DNA from: an uncultured Caulobacterales bacterium
GTDB taxonomy: Bacteria > Pseudomonadota > Alphaproteobacteria > Caulobacterales > Maricaulaceae
Assembly (NCBI GenBank): GCA_937929915.1
Contig: CALFUN010000017.1
Span: 62,001-126,000 of the forward strand
Length of the DNA: 64,000 nucleotides
Direction: 5' to 3'
The position numbers were made by a program, and so were the translations under genes. Shown here one piece after another: positions 36,616 to 45,290 of this stretch. The notes beneath the pieces are model-generated. The model was not told the DNA's origin, made no database searches, and worked only from the letters and a program-made list of their open reading frames with translations. Position 1 is the stretch's first letter, and every line of letters starts with the position of its first letter.

Positions 36616-37851
36616 TCATTGAGCATAATGCGCGGCAAGACTTCGCATCATATCAATATTGACATTCATTGAATGACTATAACCATTGGACGCTTCTGTG
36701 AATTCACGATCTGCAGCATTTTTCGCGATAACAATGCCAAGGTTAGGATTGACGTAAATATATTGCCCATAGATACCAACAGCGAAAAAATCACCTTTAT
36801 GGGGGCCAGCATCTAGCCCGTCTTGTGGCATTGGCACCCACCATTGATACCCATAACCAACCCCGCGCCCTGATAGCTGGGGCGCGCTATGGCCCGTCGA
36901 GGCCTTCACCCAATCTTCGGGGATAACTTGTATGGTTGTCCCGTTCGCATCTTGCCATTGACCACCTTGTAGAAAAAGCTGTCCAAATTTGGCGTAATCG
37001 CGTGTGCGCAAATTAAGCCCGCCCATAGCAAAAGCAGCGTCCTTACCGTCCGTAATGTAAAATGGCGCACGGCCAAACCCGAGATTAGCGCTATAAGTTT
37101 CATTAAATAAATCATGCAAGCTCTTACCGCTCGCAGCGCTCAGCACCATCGCCAAAACATGCGTATCGACAGACACATATTGCCACTGACTGCCCGGCTC
37201 AAATGCACGAGTTTTGATCGATGCTGCGAAAGAGTCCATAGATTGTCCAAGCCCGAGCACACGCCCCATTTTATTAATATCAGATTTCGGGTCGATATAA
37301 TCTTCATTAAATTTCACCCCGCTGCTCATATTCATTACATTGCGAATAGTCGCGCCTTCATACGCCGAGCCTTTAAGCGCAGGCACATAGCTTTCAACCC
37401 TATCATCAAGGCTTTTAATTTGCCCGCTCTCTAGCGCTTTACCAAATAAGCCCGAAGCGAAGGACTTGGCCACAGACCAACTAATGCGCAAATCATCCTT
37501 GGCCGTGCCTTTATAGTAATCTTCGAAAATCAGCGCACCGTCTTTGATGATAACAAGGGCTGTGGTGTCGAGCTGTTCTAATAACGGCATAAGCGGCTTA
37601 GTTTGCCCGTTAATCACGACCGTCTCTGGCAGAGCTCGCCGAGCTTCAGGCCATGTAAATATATAGGGCGAGCTTGCAAGATCATGGTGCAAAAACGCGC
37701 TGTCCATATGTGAAAAATTATAAACAATTTTATCAGCATCAAACAGAGAGTTAACGGTTTTCAAACGCTTTATGTGATTCCAATTTAGCGCGATAAACCC
37801 GAAGGCAACGATCAGCAATAAACCGCCTATGCGTGTAGCTGTCTTACGCAT
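36616..37851 (-). CDS. Serine hydrolase of the beta-lactamase/EstB (class C-like) family
   Basis: The 411-aa protein has an N-terminal membrane anchor (about 8-25) and a periplasmic penicillin-binding-like domain. The SxxK active site is SVAK in ISWSVAKSFASGLFG, the second motif is YVS in QWQYVSVDTH, and HKGDFFAVGIYGQ occupies the KTG position. Such proteins act as esterases or amidases (NylB/EstB type); nothing points to antibiotic resistance. Its start overlaps the end of the Gfo/Idh gene by 8 bp, so the two are probably coupled. Confidence 0.85.
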   Translation of the reverse strand: MRKTATRIGGLLLIVAFGFIALNWNHIKRLKTVNSLFDADKIVYNFSHMDSAFLHHDLASSPYIFTWPEARRALPETVVINGQTKPLMPLLEQLDTTALVIIKDGALIFEDYYKGTAKDDLRISWSVAKSFASGLFGKALESGQIKSLDDRVESYVPALKGSAYEGATIRNVMNMSSGVKFNEDYIDPKSDINKMGRVLGLGQSMDSFAASIKTRAFEPGSQWQYVSVDTHVLAMVLSAASGKSLHDLFNETYSANLGFGRAPFYITDGKDAAFAMGGLNLRTRDYAKFGQLFLQGGQWQDANGTTIQVIPEDWVKASTGHSAPQLSGRGVGYGYQWWVPMPQDGLDAGPHKGDFFAVGIYGQYIYVNPNLGIVIAKNAADREFTEASNGYSHSMNVNIDMMRSLAAHYAQ

Positions 37852-38770
37852 GTTTTGCGGCTATCTCACCCGCGGCATCAATCATGAGCGCCAAACGCAG
37901 TGCATCATAACCGTCGCGAGCTGGGATTATTGGCGGCGTGCCGTTCAAGATCGACTCTACGAAACTCTCTGTTGCTGCGCCAAGGCTATCGCTGGCTTTG
38001 GGATCTGCCGTAAAATCAATATTCACATCAAAAGGCATGGTATGCTCTAATGTTTTTGCGTTGAAATCAATATGCACTGTGCCGCTTGGATATTCAATAT
38101 TCATTGTACGCGTAAACCCATCTGCCACGCGGCTCGCGATTAATTCTGCATAAGCTGAGCCAAAGCCGAGCCTTGCACGTGTCACATCCGGTGTCTTTGA
38201 ATGAATGAGCTCCGTCACACCCGTGACTTTTTTTGGAAAATCCTCCATCAGCCATAAAATCAAATCTAAATCATGGCTCATGAGGTCAAGCGAAACGGAG
38301 ACATCCGTACCGCGCGCAGAATATGGCCCCATGCGAACAGCCTTTATCGCCATTGGCGTTTCTGGAATATTTGTTAGGCCAATCGCTTGCACCACAAGTC
38401 GTTCTTGGTGTCCGACTTGTACAATCAGACCTTTATCTTCTGATAACTCCAATATCGCTTGCGCATCTTCCAATGTCGCGGCTATCGGTTTTTCAATCAA
38501 ACAGTGCCGCCCAGATTTCAAAGCCTGTATAGCCATAAGGCCATGATCCCGCGCGGCACAAGCGATAATCACGGCATCCACACAAGGCAGCATATCTGCA
38601 TAATTATCAAATGCTTTGACATTATGTTTTAAAGCTGTGTCTTGTGCGCGGCTCTTATCAATATCATACACACCTGTGAATATAATTTTTTCGTTTTCTG
38701 CGCATTTATTCGCATGATAATTGCCAAATACACCCGCCCCGACAACACCGATTCTTACGCAATTTTCCAT
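37844..38770 (-). CDS. Gfo/Idh/MocA-family NAD(P)-dependent oxidoreductase
   Basis: The 308-aa enzyme starts with a Rossmann motif (IGVVGAGVFGNYHANKC) and has the family's EKP motif in HCLIEKPIAATLEDA and a substrate-domain segment SLDLMSHDLDLILWL with the usual His-Asp. It probably oxidises or reduces a sugar or inositol. A role in amino-sugar synthesis for LPS is possible, since several such enzymes act on UDP-GlcNAc, but no neighbouring gene supports it. First gene of a three-gene run with two hydrolases. Confidence 0.85.
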   Translation of the reverse strand: MENCVRIGVVGAGVFGNYHANKCAENEKIIFTGVYDIDKSRAQDTALKHNVKAFDNYADMLPCVDAVIIACAARDHGLMAIQALKSGRHCLIEKPIAATLEDAQAILELSEDKGLIVQVGHQERLVVQAIGLTNIPETPMAIKAVRMGPYSARGTDVSVSLDLMSHDLDLILWLMEDFPKKVTGVTELIHSKTPDVTRARLGFGSAYAELIASRVADGFTRTMNIEYPSGTVHIDFNAKTLEHTMPFDVNIDFTADPKASDSLGAATESFVESILNGTPPIIPARDGYDALRLALMIDAAGEIAAKHA

Positions 38771-38998
38771 GGGGTATAAACACTATTTGGCTTTTACTTA
38801 GCAATGGAAAAAGTCGTTTCCAGCAAAAGAATCACTTTGTTCAACCTTAAAATAATGTCTCAATTTTACAGTATAGTTGCGTATAAAAGTTGTATCGAGA
38901 CTTAATTTTACAACAAATTTAACAAAAAATCGACGAAACCCCCCATAAAACCGTGTGTTTTTACCTTTCATTAAGTATTTCAGGTTGGTTTCGTGATA

Positions 38999-39022
38999 AG
39001 TTTCATCAACAGTAATGAAACT
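38999..39022. promoter_or_regulatory. 8-bp inverted repeat upstream of the HU gene
   Basis: AGTTTCAT and ATGAAACT are perfect arms separated by eight bases, 12 bp before the ribosome site (AGGGAG at 39034-39039) of the HU gene. It could be an operator or a leader hairpin near the translation start. The 275-bp upstream region (38771-39045) otherwise holds AT-rich DNA with no ORF and no promoter I can fix. Confidence 0.4.
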
Positions 39023-39045
39023 GTCATCGACTTAGGGAGATAATG

Positions 39046-39318
39046 ATGAATAAGAAAGAACTTGTTGGCGCAATCGCAGATCATTGTGGGACAACTCAGT
39101 CACAAGCTGGAGAATTTGTGAATGCTTTTTGCGAAGTCGTCACAAATGAGCTTAAGAAAGGCGACAAATCATCCGTAGCCCTTCCAGGCTTTGGCCAATT
39201 TATTGCCAAGCACCGCCCATCACGCGAGATGCGCAATCCATCAACAGGCCAAATGATGATGAGCAAAGCCAAAACATCGGCTCAGTTTAAAGCTTCAGCC
39301 AGTTTAAAAGACCTGTAG
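39046..39318 (+). CDS. hup: HU-family DNA-binding protein
   Basis: The 90-aa protein is a histone-like HU/IHF family member: MNKKELVGAIADHCG, the core LPGFGQFIAKHRPSREMRNPSTGQ that forms the DNA-binding arms, and a lysine-rich end SAQFKASASLKDL. HU dimers bend and compact DNA. Two ATGs lie in tandem at 39043 and 39046; I prefer the second, which sits six bases from AGGGAG, while the first is only three away. It is a single gene ended by a strong hairpin terminator at 39346-39375. IHF subunits are less likely given the short arm sequence. Confidence 0.9.
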   Translation: MNKKELVGAIADHCGTTQSQAGEFVNAFCEVVTNELKKGDKSSVALPGFGQFIAKHRPSREMRNPSTGQMMMSKAKTSAQFKASASLKDL

Positions 39319-39345
39319 CGAAGGTTTTACAAACACCTTTAAATC

Positions 39346-39375
39346 AAAATCGCTTTGGCTTTCCAAAGCGGTTTT
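39346..39375. terminator. Bidirectional intrinsic terminator between hup and aroG
   Basis: CGCTTTGG (39351-39358) and CCAAAGCG (39363-39370) form a perfect 8-bp stem with a CTTT loop, flanked by AAAA at 39346-39349 and TTTT at 39372-39375. The T-run serves hup on the plus strand; the A-run serves the convergent DAHP synthase gene on the minus strand. Confidence 0.8.
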
Positions 39376-39395
39376 ATGAGCTACATCGCCAATCT

Positions 39396-40775
39396 TCACC
39401 CCGCCAAACGCGCATCTTCGCTTTTGCGGTTTTTGCCGAGCTCTTCAGATACAAGAAAAGCTAGTTCTAAGGCTTGATTAGCATTCAGGCGCGGATCGCA
39501 ATGTGTTCTATAGCGTGAGGATAAATCCTCTTCTTTGACTTCATTGGCCATACCGCCCGTGCATTCAGTCACATTTTGCCCTGTCATTTCAAAATGTACA
39601 CCGCCTGGCCAGCAATTTTCAGCATGAAGAATTTGCATGAAGTCTTTGACTTCGCTGAGAATATAATCAAATGGGCGCGTTTTAAAGCCTGTAGCCGTTT
39701 TTATCGTATTACCATGCATGGGGTCGCAAGACCAAACGACTTTGCGCCCCGCCTCCTTTACTGTCCGCGCAAGGTGCGGTAGACCTTTGGCAACATTTTC
39801 ATGACCATAACGCGCGATAAGTGTGATACGACCTGCTTCATTTTCAGGGTTCAACACATCTAGGATTTTCAATAACTCATCAGCTTCAAGCCCCATACCG
39901 ACTTTCATAGCAATCGGATTTTCAATCCCGCGCATAAATTCAACATGGGCATGGTCAAGCTGACGGGTCCGATTGCCAATCCAAAGCATATGGGCAGACG
40001 TGTCATACCAACGCCCAGATGTGCTATCAATACGCGTCATGGCTTCTTCATAACCCAGTAAAAGCGCCTCATGAGATGTGTATAAATCCGTGGCAGCCAT
40101 TTGCGGCGTCGATGCAGGTGTCACACCGCAAGCTTCCATGAAATCAAGCGCTTCTGTAATTTTTGTGCAAAGCTCTTTATATTTCTGCGTTTGCTTAGAG
40201 CCATCAACAAACCCTAATGTCCATTTGTGGATATTGCGTAAATTCGCATAACCGCCCGTTGAAAAGGCCCGCAACAAGTTCAAAGTTGACGCCGATTGAC
40301 CATAAGCTTGCAAAAGACGTTTAGGGTCTGGCGTGCGGCACTCAGGCGTAAAAGCTATACCATTAATATTATCACCACGGTAGCTTGGCAGCACTATCCC
40401 GTCGCGCTCTTCAACGGCCGAGCTGCGCGGTTTGCCAAACTGTCCTGCAATACGGCCAACTTTTACAACGGGTTGCCCCGCTCCGTAAGTCAACACCACA
40501 GCCATTTGCATCATCACGCGGAACATATCGCGTAGATTATCAGGATGGAACTCCTTGAAACTCTCAGCACAATCCCCGCCTTGTAGTAAAAAGGCTTTCC
40601 CTTCCGATACATCCGCAAGGCGGGCTTTAAGGCGGCGCGCCTCACCCGCAAATACAAGCGGTGGATAACCTTTAAGCGTTGTCTCTACATCTTGCAGCGC
40701 CTTCAAGTCGGGGTAATCGTCTGGGATATGTTTGGCTGGCAGAGCGCGCCAGCTAGAGGGTGTCCATTTCGCCAT
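39396..40775 (-). CDS. aroG: Class II 3-deoxy-7-phosphoheptulonate (DAHP) synthase
   Basis: The 459-aa enzyme condenses PEP and erythrose 4-phosphate, the first step of the shikimate pathway. It is of the plant/mycobacterial class II: FLLQGGDCAESFKEF, KVGRIAGQFGKPRS, SYRGDNINGIAF, KVGMGLEADELLKILD and VWSCDPMHGNT are family marks. The frame is open to a TTG at 40787, but the ATG at 40775 has GGAA six bases upstream and gives the usual MAKWTPSSWR start. Two palindromes lie 79 and more bases upstream of the start. Confidence 0.95.
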   Translation of the reverse strand: MAKWTPSSWRALPAKHIPDDYPDLKALQDVETTLKGYPPLVFAGEARRLKARLADVSEGKAFLLQGGDCAESFKEFHPDNLRDMFRVMMQMAVVLTYGAGQPVVKVGRIAGQFGKPRSSAVEERDGIVLPSYRGDNINGIAFTPECRTPDPKRLLQAYGQSASTLNLLRAFSTGGYANLRNIHKWTLGFVDGSKQTQKYKELCTKITEALDFMEACGVTPASTPQMAATDLYTSHEALLLGYEEAMTRIDSTSGRWYDTSAHMLWIGNRTRQLDHAHVEFMRGIENPIAMKVGMGLEADELLKILDVLNPENEAGRITLIARYGHENVAKGLPHLARTVKEAGRKVVWSCDPMHGNTIKTATGFKTRPFDYILSEVKDFMQILHAENCWPGGVHFEMTGQNVTECTGGMANEVKEEDLSSRYRTHCDPRLNANQALELAFLVSEELGKNRKSEDARLAG

Positions 40776-40853
40776 GGTCATTTCCAAGCATTATTTTTCT
40801 AATTCGTCCGCCTATATAGCAAATCGTAGAAAGTTATTCCACCTCGCTATTCT

Positions 40854-40895
40854 CATCTATAACATATTATAGATGTATCCTATCAACATGATAGG
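40854..40895. promoter_or_regulatory. Two adjacent inverted repeats between gor and the DAHP synthase gene
   Basis: CATCTATAA (40854-40862) pairs with TTATAGATG (40867-40875) around CATA; then CCTATCA (40879-40885) pairs with TGATAGG (40889-40895) around ACA. Both are perfect. They lie downstream of gor and upstream of the DAHP synthase gene on the minus strand. No T-run follows either on that strand, so operator or leader-RNA function for the DAHP synthase gene seems likelier than termination. Confidence 0.45.
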
Positions 40896-40904
40896 CTCAA
40901 AATG

Positions 40905-42263
40905 TTATGTACGGGCCGTTAAAGTAACAATTTCTTCGGCCAAAGTAGGATGGACAGCACAGGTTCTATCGAAATCAGCTTTTGTTAAGCCCGCTTTGAC
41001 ACAAATTCCAAGCGCTTGGATAATCTCGGCGCTATCATCTCCGACAAGATGAATGCCGATAACACGTTCTTTTTTGCCTTCTGTGATAAGCTTCATAAAA
41101 CATTTTTGGTCCTTGCCAGCCAGTACATTTTTCATTGGCTTGAAGCTGGTTGCATAAACCGTGATATTATCGCCATAAGCTTCGCGCGCTTGCGTCTCGC
41201 TTAAACCAACAACCCCCACAGGCGGACGCGTAAAGACAGCACTGGCAATGTCGCTATGATCATAAGCCGTAGGATTATCTTTGAAGCGTGTTTCAACAAA
41301 AGCAATACCTTCGCGGATCGCAACAGGCGTAAGATTGACACGGTTCGTGACATCTCCAACCGCATATATATTTTTAACTGAGGATTGCGAATATTCATCC
41401 ACAATCACTGCGCCTGATTTATCGGTTTTCACACCCGCTTTTTCAAGTCCAAGTCCAGCTGTATGCGGATTACGCCCAGTCGCCATGAAGACTAAATCCG
41501 TACCAATTTTAGACCCATCATCAAAACTCACAATCAAGCCGCCTGTTGTTTTTTTAATCTCGGTCGGGCTGACATTAAATTTTAACTCTATGCCATTGTT
41601 TTTTTGAATAACATCAACCTGCGCTCGCACATCGTCATCAAAGCCTTTTAACAAAGATGGCCCTCGATAAGCTTGTATAGTTTCAACACCTAAGCCCGCA
41701 AAGATACCTGCAAATTCAGACGCAATATAACCGCCGCCAATAATTAAAGCCCGCTCTGGCAGAGTCTCCAACGTAAAGGCATCATCTGACGTAATCGCAT
41801 ATTCTGCGCCTTTCAAATTTGGTGCCCAAGGCCGTCCCCCAACCGCAACCAAAATTGTCTCAGCCGTGATTTCCCGGCCGCTTGTCGTTAGGCGCACAGT
41901 ATGTTTATCAACAAATTCGGCGCGTTCACGAAATAAATCTGCGCCGTTTTTGTCGAGGATATTGCTATATACACCCGAAAGCCGCGTGACTTCAGCTTGC
42001 ACCGCATCGCGTAATACAGGCCAGCTAAATGTCGCGTCTTTGACGTTCCATCCAAAGCCTTTTGCGTCTTTAATGGCCGCGCCGTAATCTGCGCCGTAAA
42101 CGAGGAATTTTTTGGGTACACAGCCGCGCACAACGCATGTGCCGCCAGGGCGGCTTTCTTCGGCCACGCCAACACGTTTCCCAAGCTGGGCCGCAACACG
42201 CGCCGAACGCACACCCCCTGACCCTGCGCCGATAACAAATAAATCATAATCATATTGTGGCAT
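40905..42263 (-). CDS. gor: Glutathione-disulfide reductase
   Basis: The 452-aa flavoprotein reduces oxidised glutathione with NADPH. The N-terminal FAD motif is IGAGSGGVRSARVA; the redox disulfide is C43-C48 in GGTCVVRGCVPKK; the NADPH region is IIGGGYIASEFAGI; the C-terminal active site is TCAVHPTLAEE, the His-Glu pair of the family. Length is normal. It lies 130 bp downstream of rpiA; the gph-rpiA-gor-glmU neighbourhood is common in alphaproteobacteria. Confidence 0.95.
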   Translation of the reverse strand: MPQYDYDLFVIGAGSGGVRSARVAAQLGKRVGVAEESRPGGTCVVRGCVPKKFLVYGADYGAAIKDAKGFGWNVKDATFSWPVLRDAVQAEVTRLSGVYSNILDKNGADLFRERAEFVDKHTVRLTTSGREITAETILVAVGGRPWAPNLKGAEYAITSDDAFTLETLPERALIIGGGYIASEFAGIFAGLGVETIQAYRGPSLLKGFDDDVRAQVDVIQKNNGIELKFNVSPTEIKKTTGGLIVSFDDGSKIGTDLVFMATGRNPHTAGLGLEKAGVKTDKSGAVIVDEYSQSSVKNIYAVGDVTNRVNLTPVAIREGIAFVETRFKDNPTAYDHSDIASAVFTRPPVGVVGLSETQAREAYGDNITVYATSFKPMKNVLAGKDQKCFMKLITEGKKERVIGIHLVGDDSAEIIQALGICVKAGLTKADFDRTCAVHPTLAEEIVTLTART

Positions 42264-42393
42264 TTGGAAATCCTGTATTATCGCCGTCTACGACGTCGTG
42301 GGTGTTGCGGGTCTTTAACTCTAGGCGTGCAGCGTAGAGCTTTATTAGATTAGGCATTACTATAGACAGCCTAACCTCCAAAGCTAAATAACT

Positions 42394-43098
42394 CTATTCA
42401 CGCGACAATTCCATGATTTTGACGTGTTCTTGTTCTCCAATAATAATCACATCTGCGAGATCAACAAAAAGACCATGTTCCATGACCCCTGGAATTTGCG
42501 AAAGCGCGAGGGCTGTATCTGCCACATTAGGGATTTTCTTACAGCGGCTATCGAGAATATAATTCCCGCCATCCGTCACAAGCGGCCCAGAGCCATCTTT
42601 CATTTGCCGCAAAACCGTTTGCGCCTCTACGCAGCCTGTAGATTTAAGTGCTGCGTATATTTGTTCGGCTGTTAATGCCATTCCAAATGGGTCAACTTCG
42701 ACAGGGAGTGGAAACGCGCCGAGATAATCAACCATTTTCGAAGGATCAACAATAACGATCATGCGTTCCGATGCATTGGCAATGATTTTTTCGCGCAACA
42801 GGCAGGCTCCGCCGCCTTTAATCAAATTCGATAATGTGTCGACCTCATCCGCGCCGTCAATCGTCAAGTGGATCGCTTTCACTTTATCGGCATCTACAAG
42901 CGGCACGCCTGCTTCAACCGCGCAGTCTGCTGTACGCCGAGATGTCGGCACGCCCGTAACTTTCAAACCGCCTGCGACCAATTCGCCGAGCTTGTCGATA
43001 AATATCTCAGCCGTCGAGCCAGAGCCAAGACCAAGCGTCATCCCATCTTCTACAAATTCAAGCGCCGCCATTGCAGCATTTTCTTTTGCGACTGTCAT
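42394..43098 (-). CDS. rpiA: Ribose-5-phosphate isomerase A
   Basis: The 234-aa enzyme interconverts ribose 5-phosphate and ribulose 5-phosphate. Family motifs are LGLGSGSTAEIFIDKL (phosphate binding), TIDGADEVD (catalytic aspartates), LIKGGGACLLREKI with the catalytic lysine, and TDGGNYILD. Length is normal. It starts 17 bp after glmU ends and is probably cotranscribed with it. A short inverted repeat (TTAGGC 42350-42355, GCCTAA 42369-42374) follows its stop. Confidence 0.96.
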   Translation of the reverse strand: MTVAKENAAMAALEFVEDGMTLGLGSGSTAEIFIDKLGELVAGGLKVTGVPTSRRTADCAVEAGVPLVDADKVKAIHLTIDGADEVDTLSNLIKGGGACLLREKIIANASERMIVIVDPSKMVDYLGAFPLPVEVDPFGMALTAEQIYAALKSTGCVEAQTVLRQMKDGSGPLVTDGGNYILDSRCKKIPNVADTALALSQIPGVMEHGLFVDLADVIIIGEQEHVKIMELSRE

Positions 43099-43115
43099 CT
43101 TATCTCTTTCTCTCG

Positions 43116-44468
43116 CTATTCATTTTTAGCTTTGCGTTTCGCTTGGGCAGCGCGGTAACGGGCCGCCCAACCTTCTTTATGACTTTGCTTAGACCGCGCT
43201 AGCGCTAAGGCATCATCAGGTACATCATCAGTGATAACGCCGCCAGACCCTAAATAAGCCCCCGCTCCAATTTTTACGGGCGCTATGAGCGAAGAATTTG
43301 TGCCGATAAAGGCTCCGTCTCCAATTTGGGTCAAATGCTTATTATACCCATCATAATTACAGGTAATCGTGCCAGCTCCAATGTTCACACCGACGCCAAT
43401 TTGCGCATCGCCAATATAAGATAGATGATTAATTTTGCTGCCCTGACCGATAACCGCTTTTTTAATTTCGACAAAATTACCTGCTTTTGAGCCGTCCTGC
43501 ATCTGTGTGCCGGGGCGAAGCCGCGCAAACGGTCCAATCTGAACGCCCTCACCTATTACCGCGCCTTCAATATGGCAAAAGGGGTGAATCACGGATTTAC
43601 GGCCAATTTCAACATGCGGGCCAATGACAGTATTGGCCCCAATCTCGGCATCCATAGCGATTTGCGTATCCCATGAAAAATAAATCGTGTCAGGATCGCG
43701 CAAGGTCACACCCGCTGCCATAAAACGGCCTCGCATACGGCTTTGAAACGCTTGCTCTGCGAGCGCTAGATCACTGCGAGAATTAACGCCCATAACTTCC
43801 GTTTCACTCGCGCGTACAACGCCTGCGCGTTTTCCATCACCATTGAGAATTTCAACAATATCTGTGAGGTAATACTCCCCTTTAGCGTTCTCATTCCTTA
43901 CGCGGTCAACCGCCGAAAATAAATCATTGGCTCCTGCGGCAATAACGCCTGAATTACAGAGTGTGACCGCCAGTTGTTCAGGAGTGGCGTCTTTGGCTTC
44001 GACAATAGCCTCAAGCCTATCGCCCTGCGTGATTAAACGCCCATATGCACCCGCATCTTCAGGCTCAAACCCCAGCACACAGACATCATCATGCTCTAAA
44101 GTGCCAAAGACACGCTCTAAAGTCTGCGGTTCAATCAAAGGCGTGTCAGCATATAAGACTGCAACATGTCCTTCAAACCCAGTGAGCGCCGCTTTGGCGC
44201 ATTGTACGGCATGCCCTGTGCCTTGTTGCGGCTCTTGCAGCGCGATCTGAAGGCCAAGGCGCTCTGCAGCAGCGCGCACGTCTTGATTGGCCTGCCCAAC
44301 CACACAAATTATCCGCTGCGCATCGACAGAGCGGGCTAAATCCGTGACCCATGACAGCATGCTACGCCCGCCCACATCATGCAGAACCTTGGAGCGCGCA
44401 GATTTCATACGGGTACTTTTCCCCGCTGCAAGAATGATGGCTGCGCGTGGTATTTTAACGGATGTCAT
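43116..44468 (-). CDS. glmU: Bifunctional N-acetylglucosamine-1-phosphate uridyltransferase / glucosamine-1-phosphate acetyltransferase
   Basis: The 450-aa protein makes UDP-GlcNAc for peptidoglycan and LPS. Residues about 1-235 are the uridyltransferase (LAAGKSTRMKSARSKVLHDVGG, QQGTGHAVQCA, VLYADTPLI). Residues about 250-450 are a left-handed beta-helix acetyltransferase with hexapeptide repeats (IGEGVQIGPFARLRPG, INHLSYIGDAQIG, ITCNYDGYNKH). Length is normal. It probably heads the glmU-rpiA unit; a CtrA-like TTAA pair lies 12 bp upstream. Confidence 0.96.
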   Translation of the reverse strand: MTSVKIPRAAIILAAGKSTRMKSARSKVLHDVGGRSMLSWVTDLARSVDAQRIICVVGQANQDVRAAAERLGLQIALQEPQQGTGHAVQCAKAALTGFEGHVAVLYADTPLIEPQTLERVFGTLEHDDVCVLGFEPEDAGAYGRLITQGDRLEAIVEAKDATPEQLAVTLCNSGVIAAGANDLFSAVDRVRNENAKGEYYLTDIVEILNGDGKRAGVVRASETEVMGVNSRSDLALAEQAFQSRMRGRFMAAGVTLRDPDTIYFSWDTQIAMDAEIGANTVIGPHVEIGRKSVIHPFCHIEGAVIGEGVQIGPFARLRPGTQMQDGSKAGNFVEIKKAVIGQGSKINHLSYIGDAQIGVGVNIGAGTITCNYDGYNKHLTQIGDGAFIGTNSSLIAPVKIGAGAYLGSGGVITDDVPDDALALARSKQSHKEGWAARYRAAQAKRKAKNE

Positions 44469-44479
44469 TGGAATAAACC

Positions 44480-44494
44480 TTAAAGCCCTTTTAA
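44480..44494. promoter_or_regulatory. TTAA-N7-TTAA, CtrA-box-like sequence
   Basis: The full CtrA consensus spacing TTAA-7-TTAA occurs in the 81-bp divergent region between glmU and gph. A match to eight fixed bases is expected about once per 65 kb by chance, so this single hit is weak. It is listed because a PopA-like protein, part of the CtrA turnover system in Caulobacter, is encoded in the same window. Confidence 0.25.
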
Positions 44495-44549
44495 CTTAAC
44501 CCATCATAGCGGATGTTACGATTAAACGCACGATTCGATTGAGGCTTAA

Positions 44550-45284
44550 ATGCACTTTTTCTCAAACAGCCGCTCGCGGTTATATCCTCGGCAAAAGCGC
44601 CATTATATTGATGGCTTAACGCTTTGCTTTGATTTGGACGGAACCATCATAGATACGGCCCCGGATTTAATCCGTGTGCTAAACCTTGTGATTGCGCAAG
44701 ACGGCCTCGCGCAAACAGATTATAAAACCTCCCGAGCGCTGATTGGCTTTGGCTCGCGGCGATTAATTACAGAGGCCTTTGCACGGGTAGGCCATAAAGC
44801 TAGCCATGCACGAATTGATGAATTACAAAATCTATTCTTAAAGCTCTATGCCGACAACATAGCGCAACTTAGCCGCCCTTTCCCGGGCGTCATTGATACC
44901 TTAAAGCATTGGCAAAATTGCGGCGTAAAGCTAACCGTTTGTACGAATAAACCAGGTTATCTCGCACGGCCCTTATTGCGAGCTTTGAATATGGATATTT
45001 ATTTTGACGATATAATTGGCGGCGATGAAGCCCCTCGGCCCAAACCTGACCCAAGACATATTTGGCGCGCTGCCCAGCACAGAGATTACCGAAGAATTGT
45101 GATGATTGGGGATGCTTATCCCGACATACGCGCCGCCCATAATGCGCGTGTTCCGTCTATTTTAATGCGCTATGGATATACCCCATTGGCACCCATAAAA
45201 TTAAAGGCTGATGTCATTTTGAACGATTTTCGTCAAATTCCATCAGCCTTATATAAACTTTCCTGCATCAACCCACCCGACTGA
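44550..45284 (+). CDS. gph: HAD-superfamily phosphoglycolate phosphatase
   Basis: The 244-aa phosphatase carries the HAD motif I with nucleophile D28 and D30 (CFDLDGTIIDTAPD), motif II in LTVCTNKPGYLA, the PKPDP segment with motif III, and motif IV in VMIGDAYPDIRAA. It resembles Gph, which removes 2-phosphoglycolate formed in DNA repair or by RuBisCO. The first 20 residues (with several Arg) are longer than in most homologues; GAGG six bases upstream of the ATG supports the start. The assignment to phosphoglycolate is by family and neighbourhood. Confidence 0.85.
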   Translation: MHFFSNSRSRLYPRQKRHYIDGLTLCFDLDGTIIDTAPDLIRVLNLVIAQDGLAQTDYKTSRALIGFGSRRLITEAFARVGHKASHARIDELQNLFLKLYADNIAQLSRPFPGVIDTLKHWQNCGVKLTVCTNKPGYLARPLLRALNMDIYFDDIIGGDEAPRPKPDPRHIWRAAQHRDYRRIVMIGDAYPDIRAAHNARVPSILMRYGYTPLAPIKLKADVILNDFRQIPSALYKLSCINPPD

Positions 45285-45290
45285 CACATG

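Noticed and set aside
36616-37851. Beta-lactamase resistance gene
   Set aside because: SxxK, YVS and HKG motifs fit the EstB/NylB hydrolase group; no resistance context is present.
41888-42253. 121-codon frame overlapping gor on the same strand in another frame
   Set aside because: gor is well supported by motifs through this whole stretch, so the other frame is chance.
42290-42299. 10-bp palindrome ACGACGTCGT before gor
   Set aside because: Too short to stand out from chance, and no second copy nearby.
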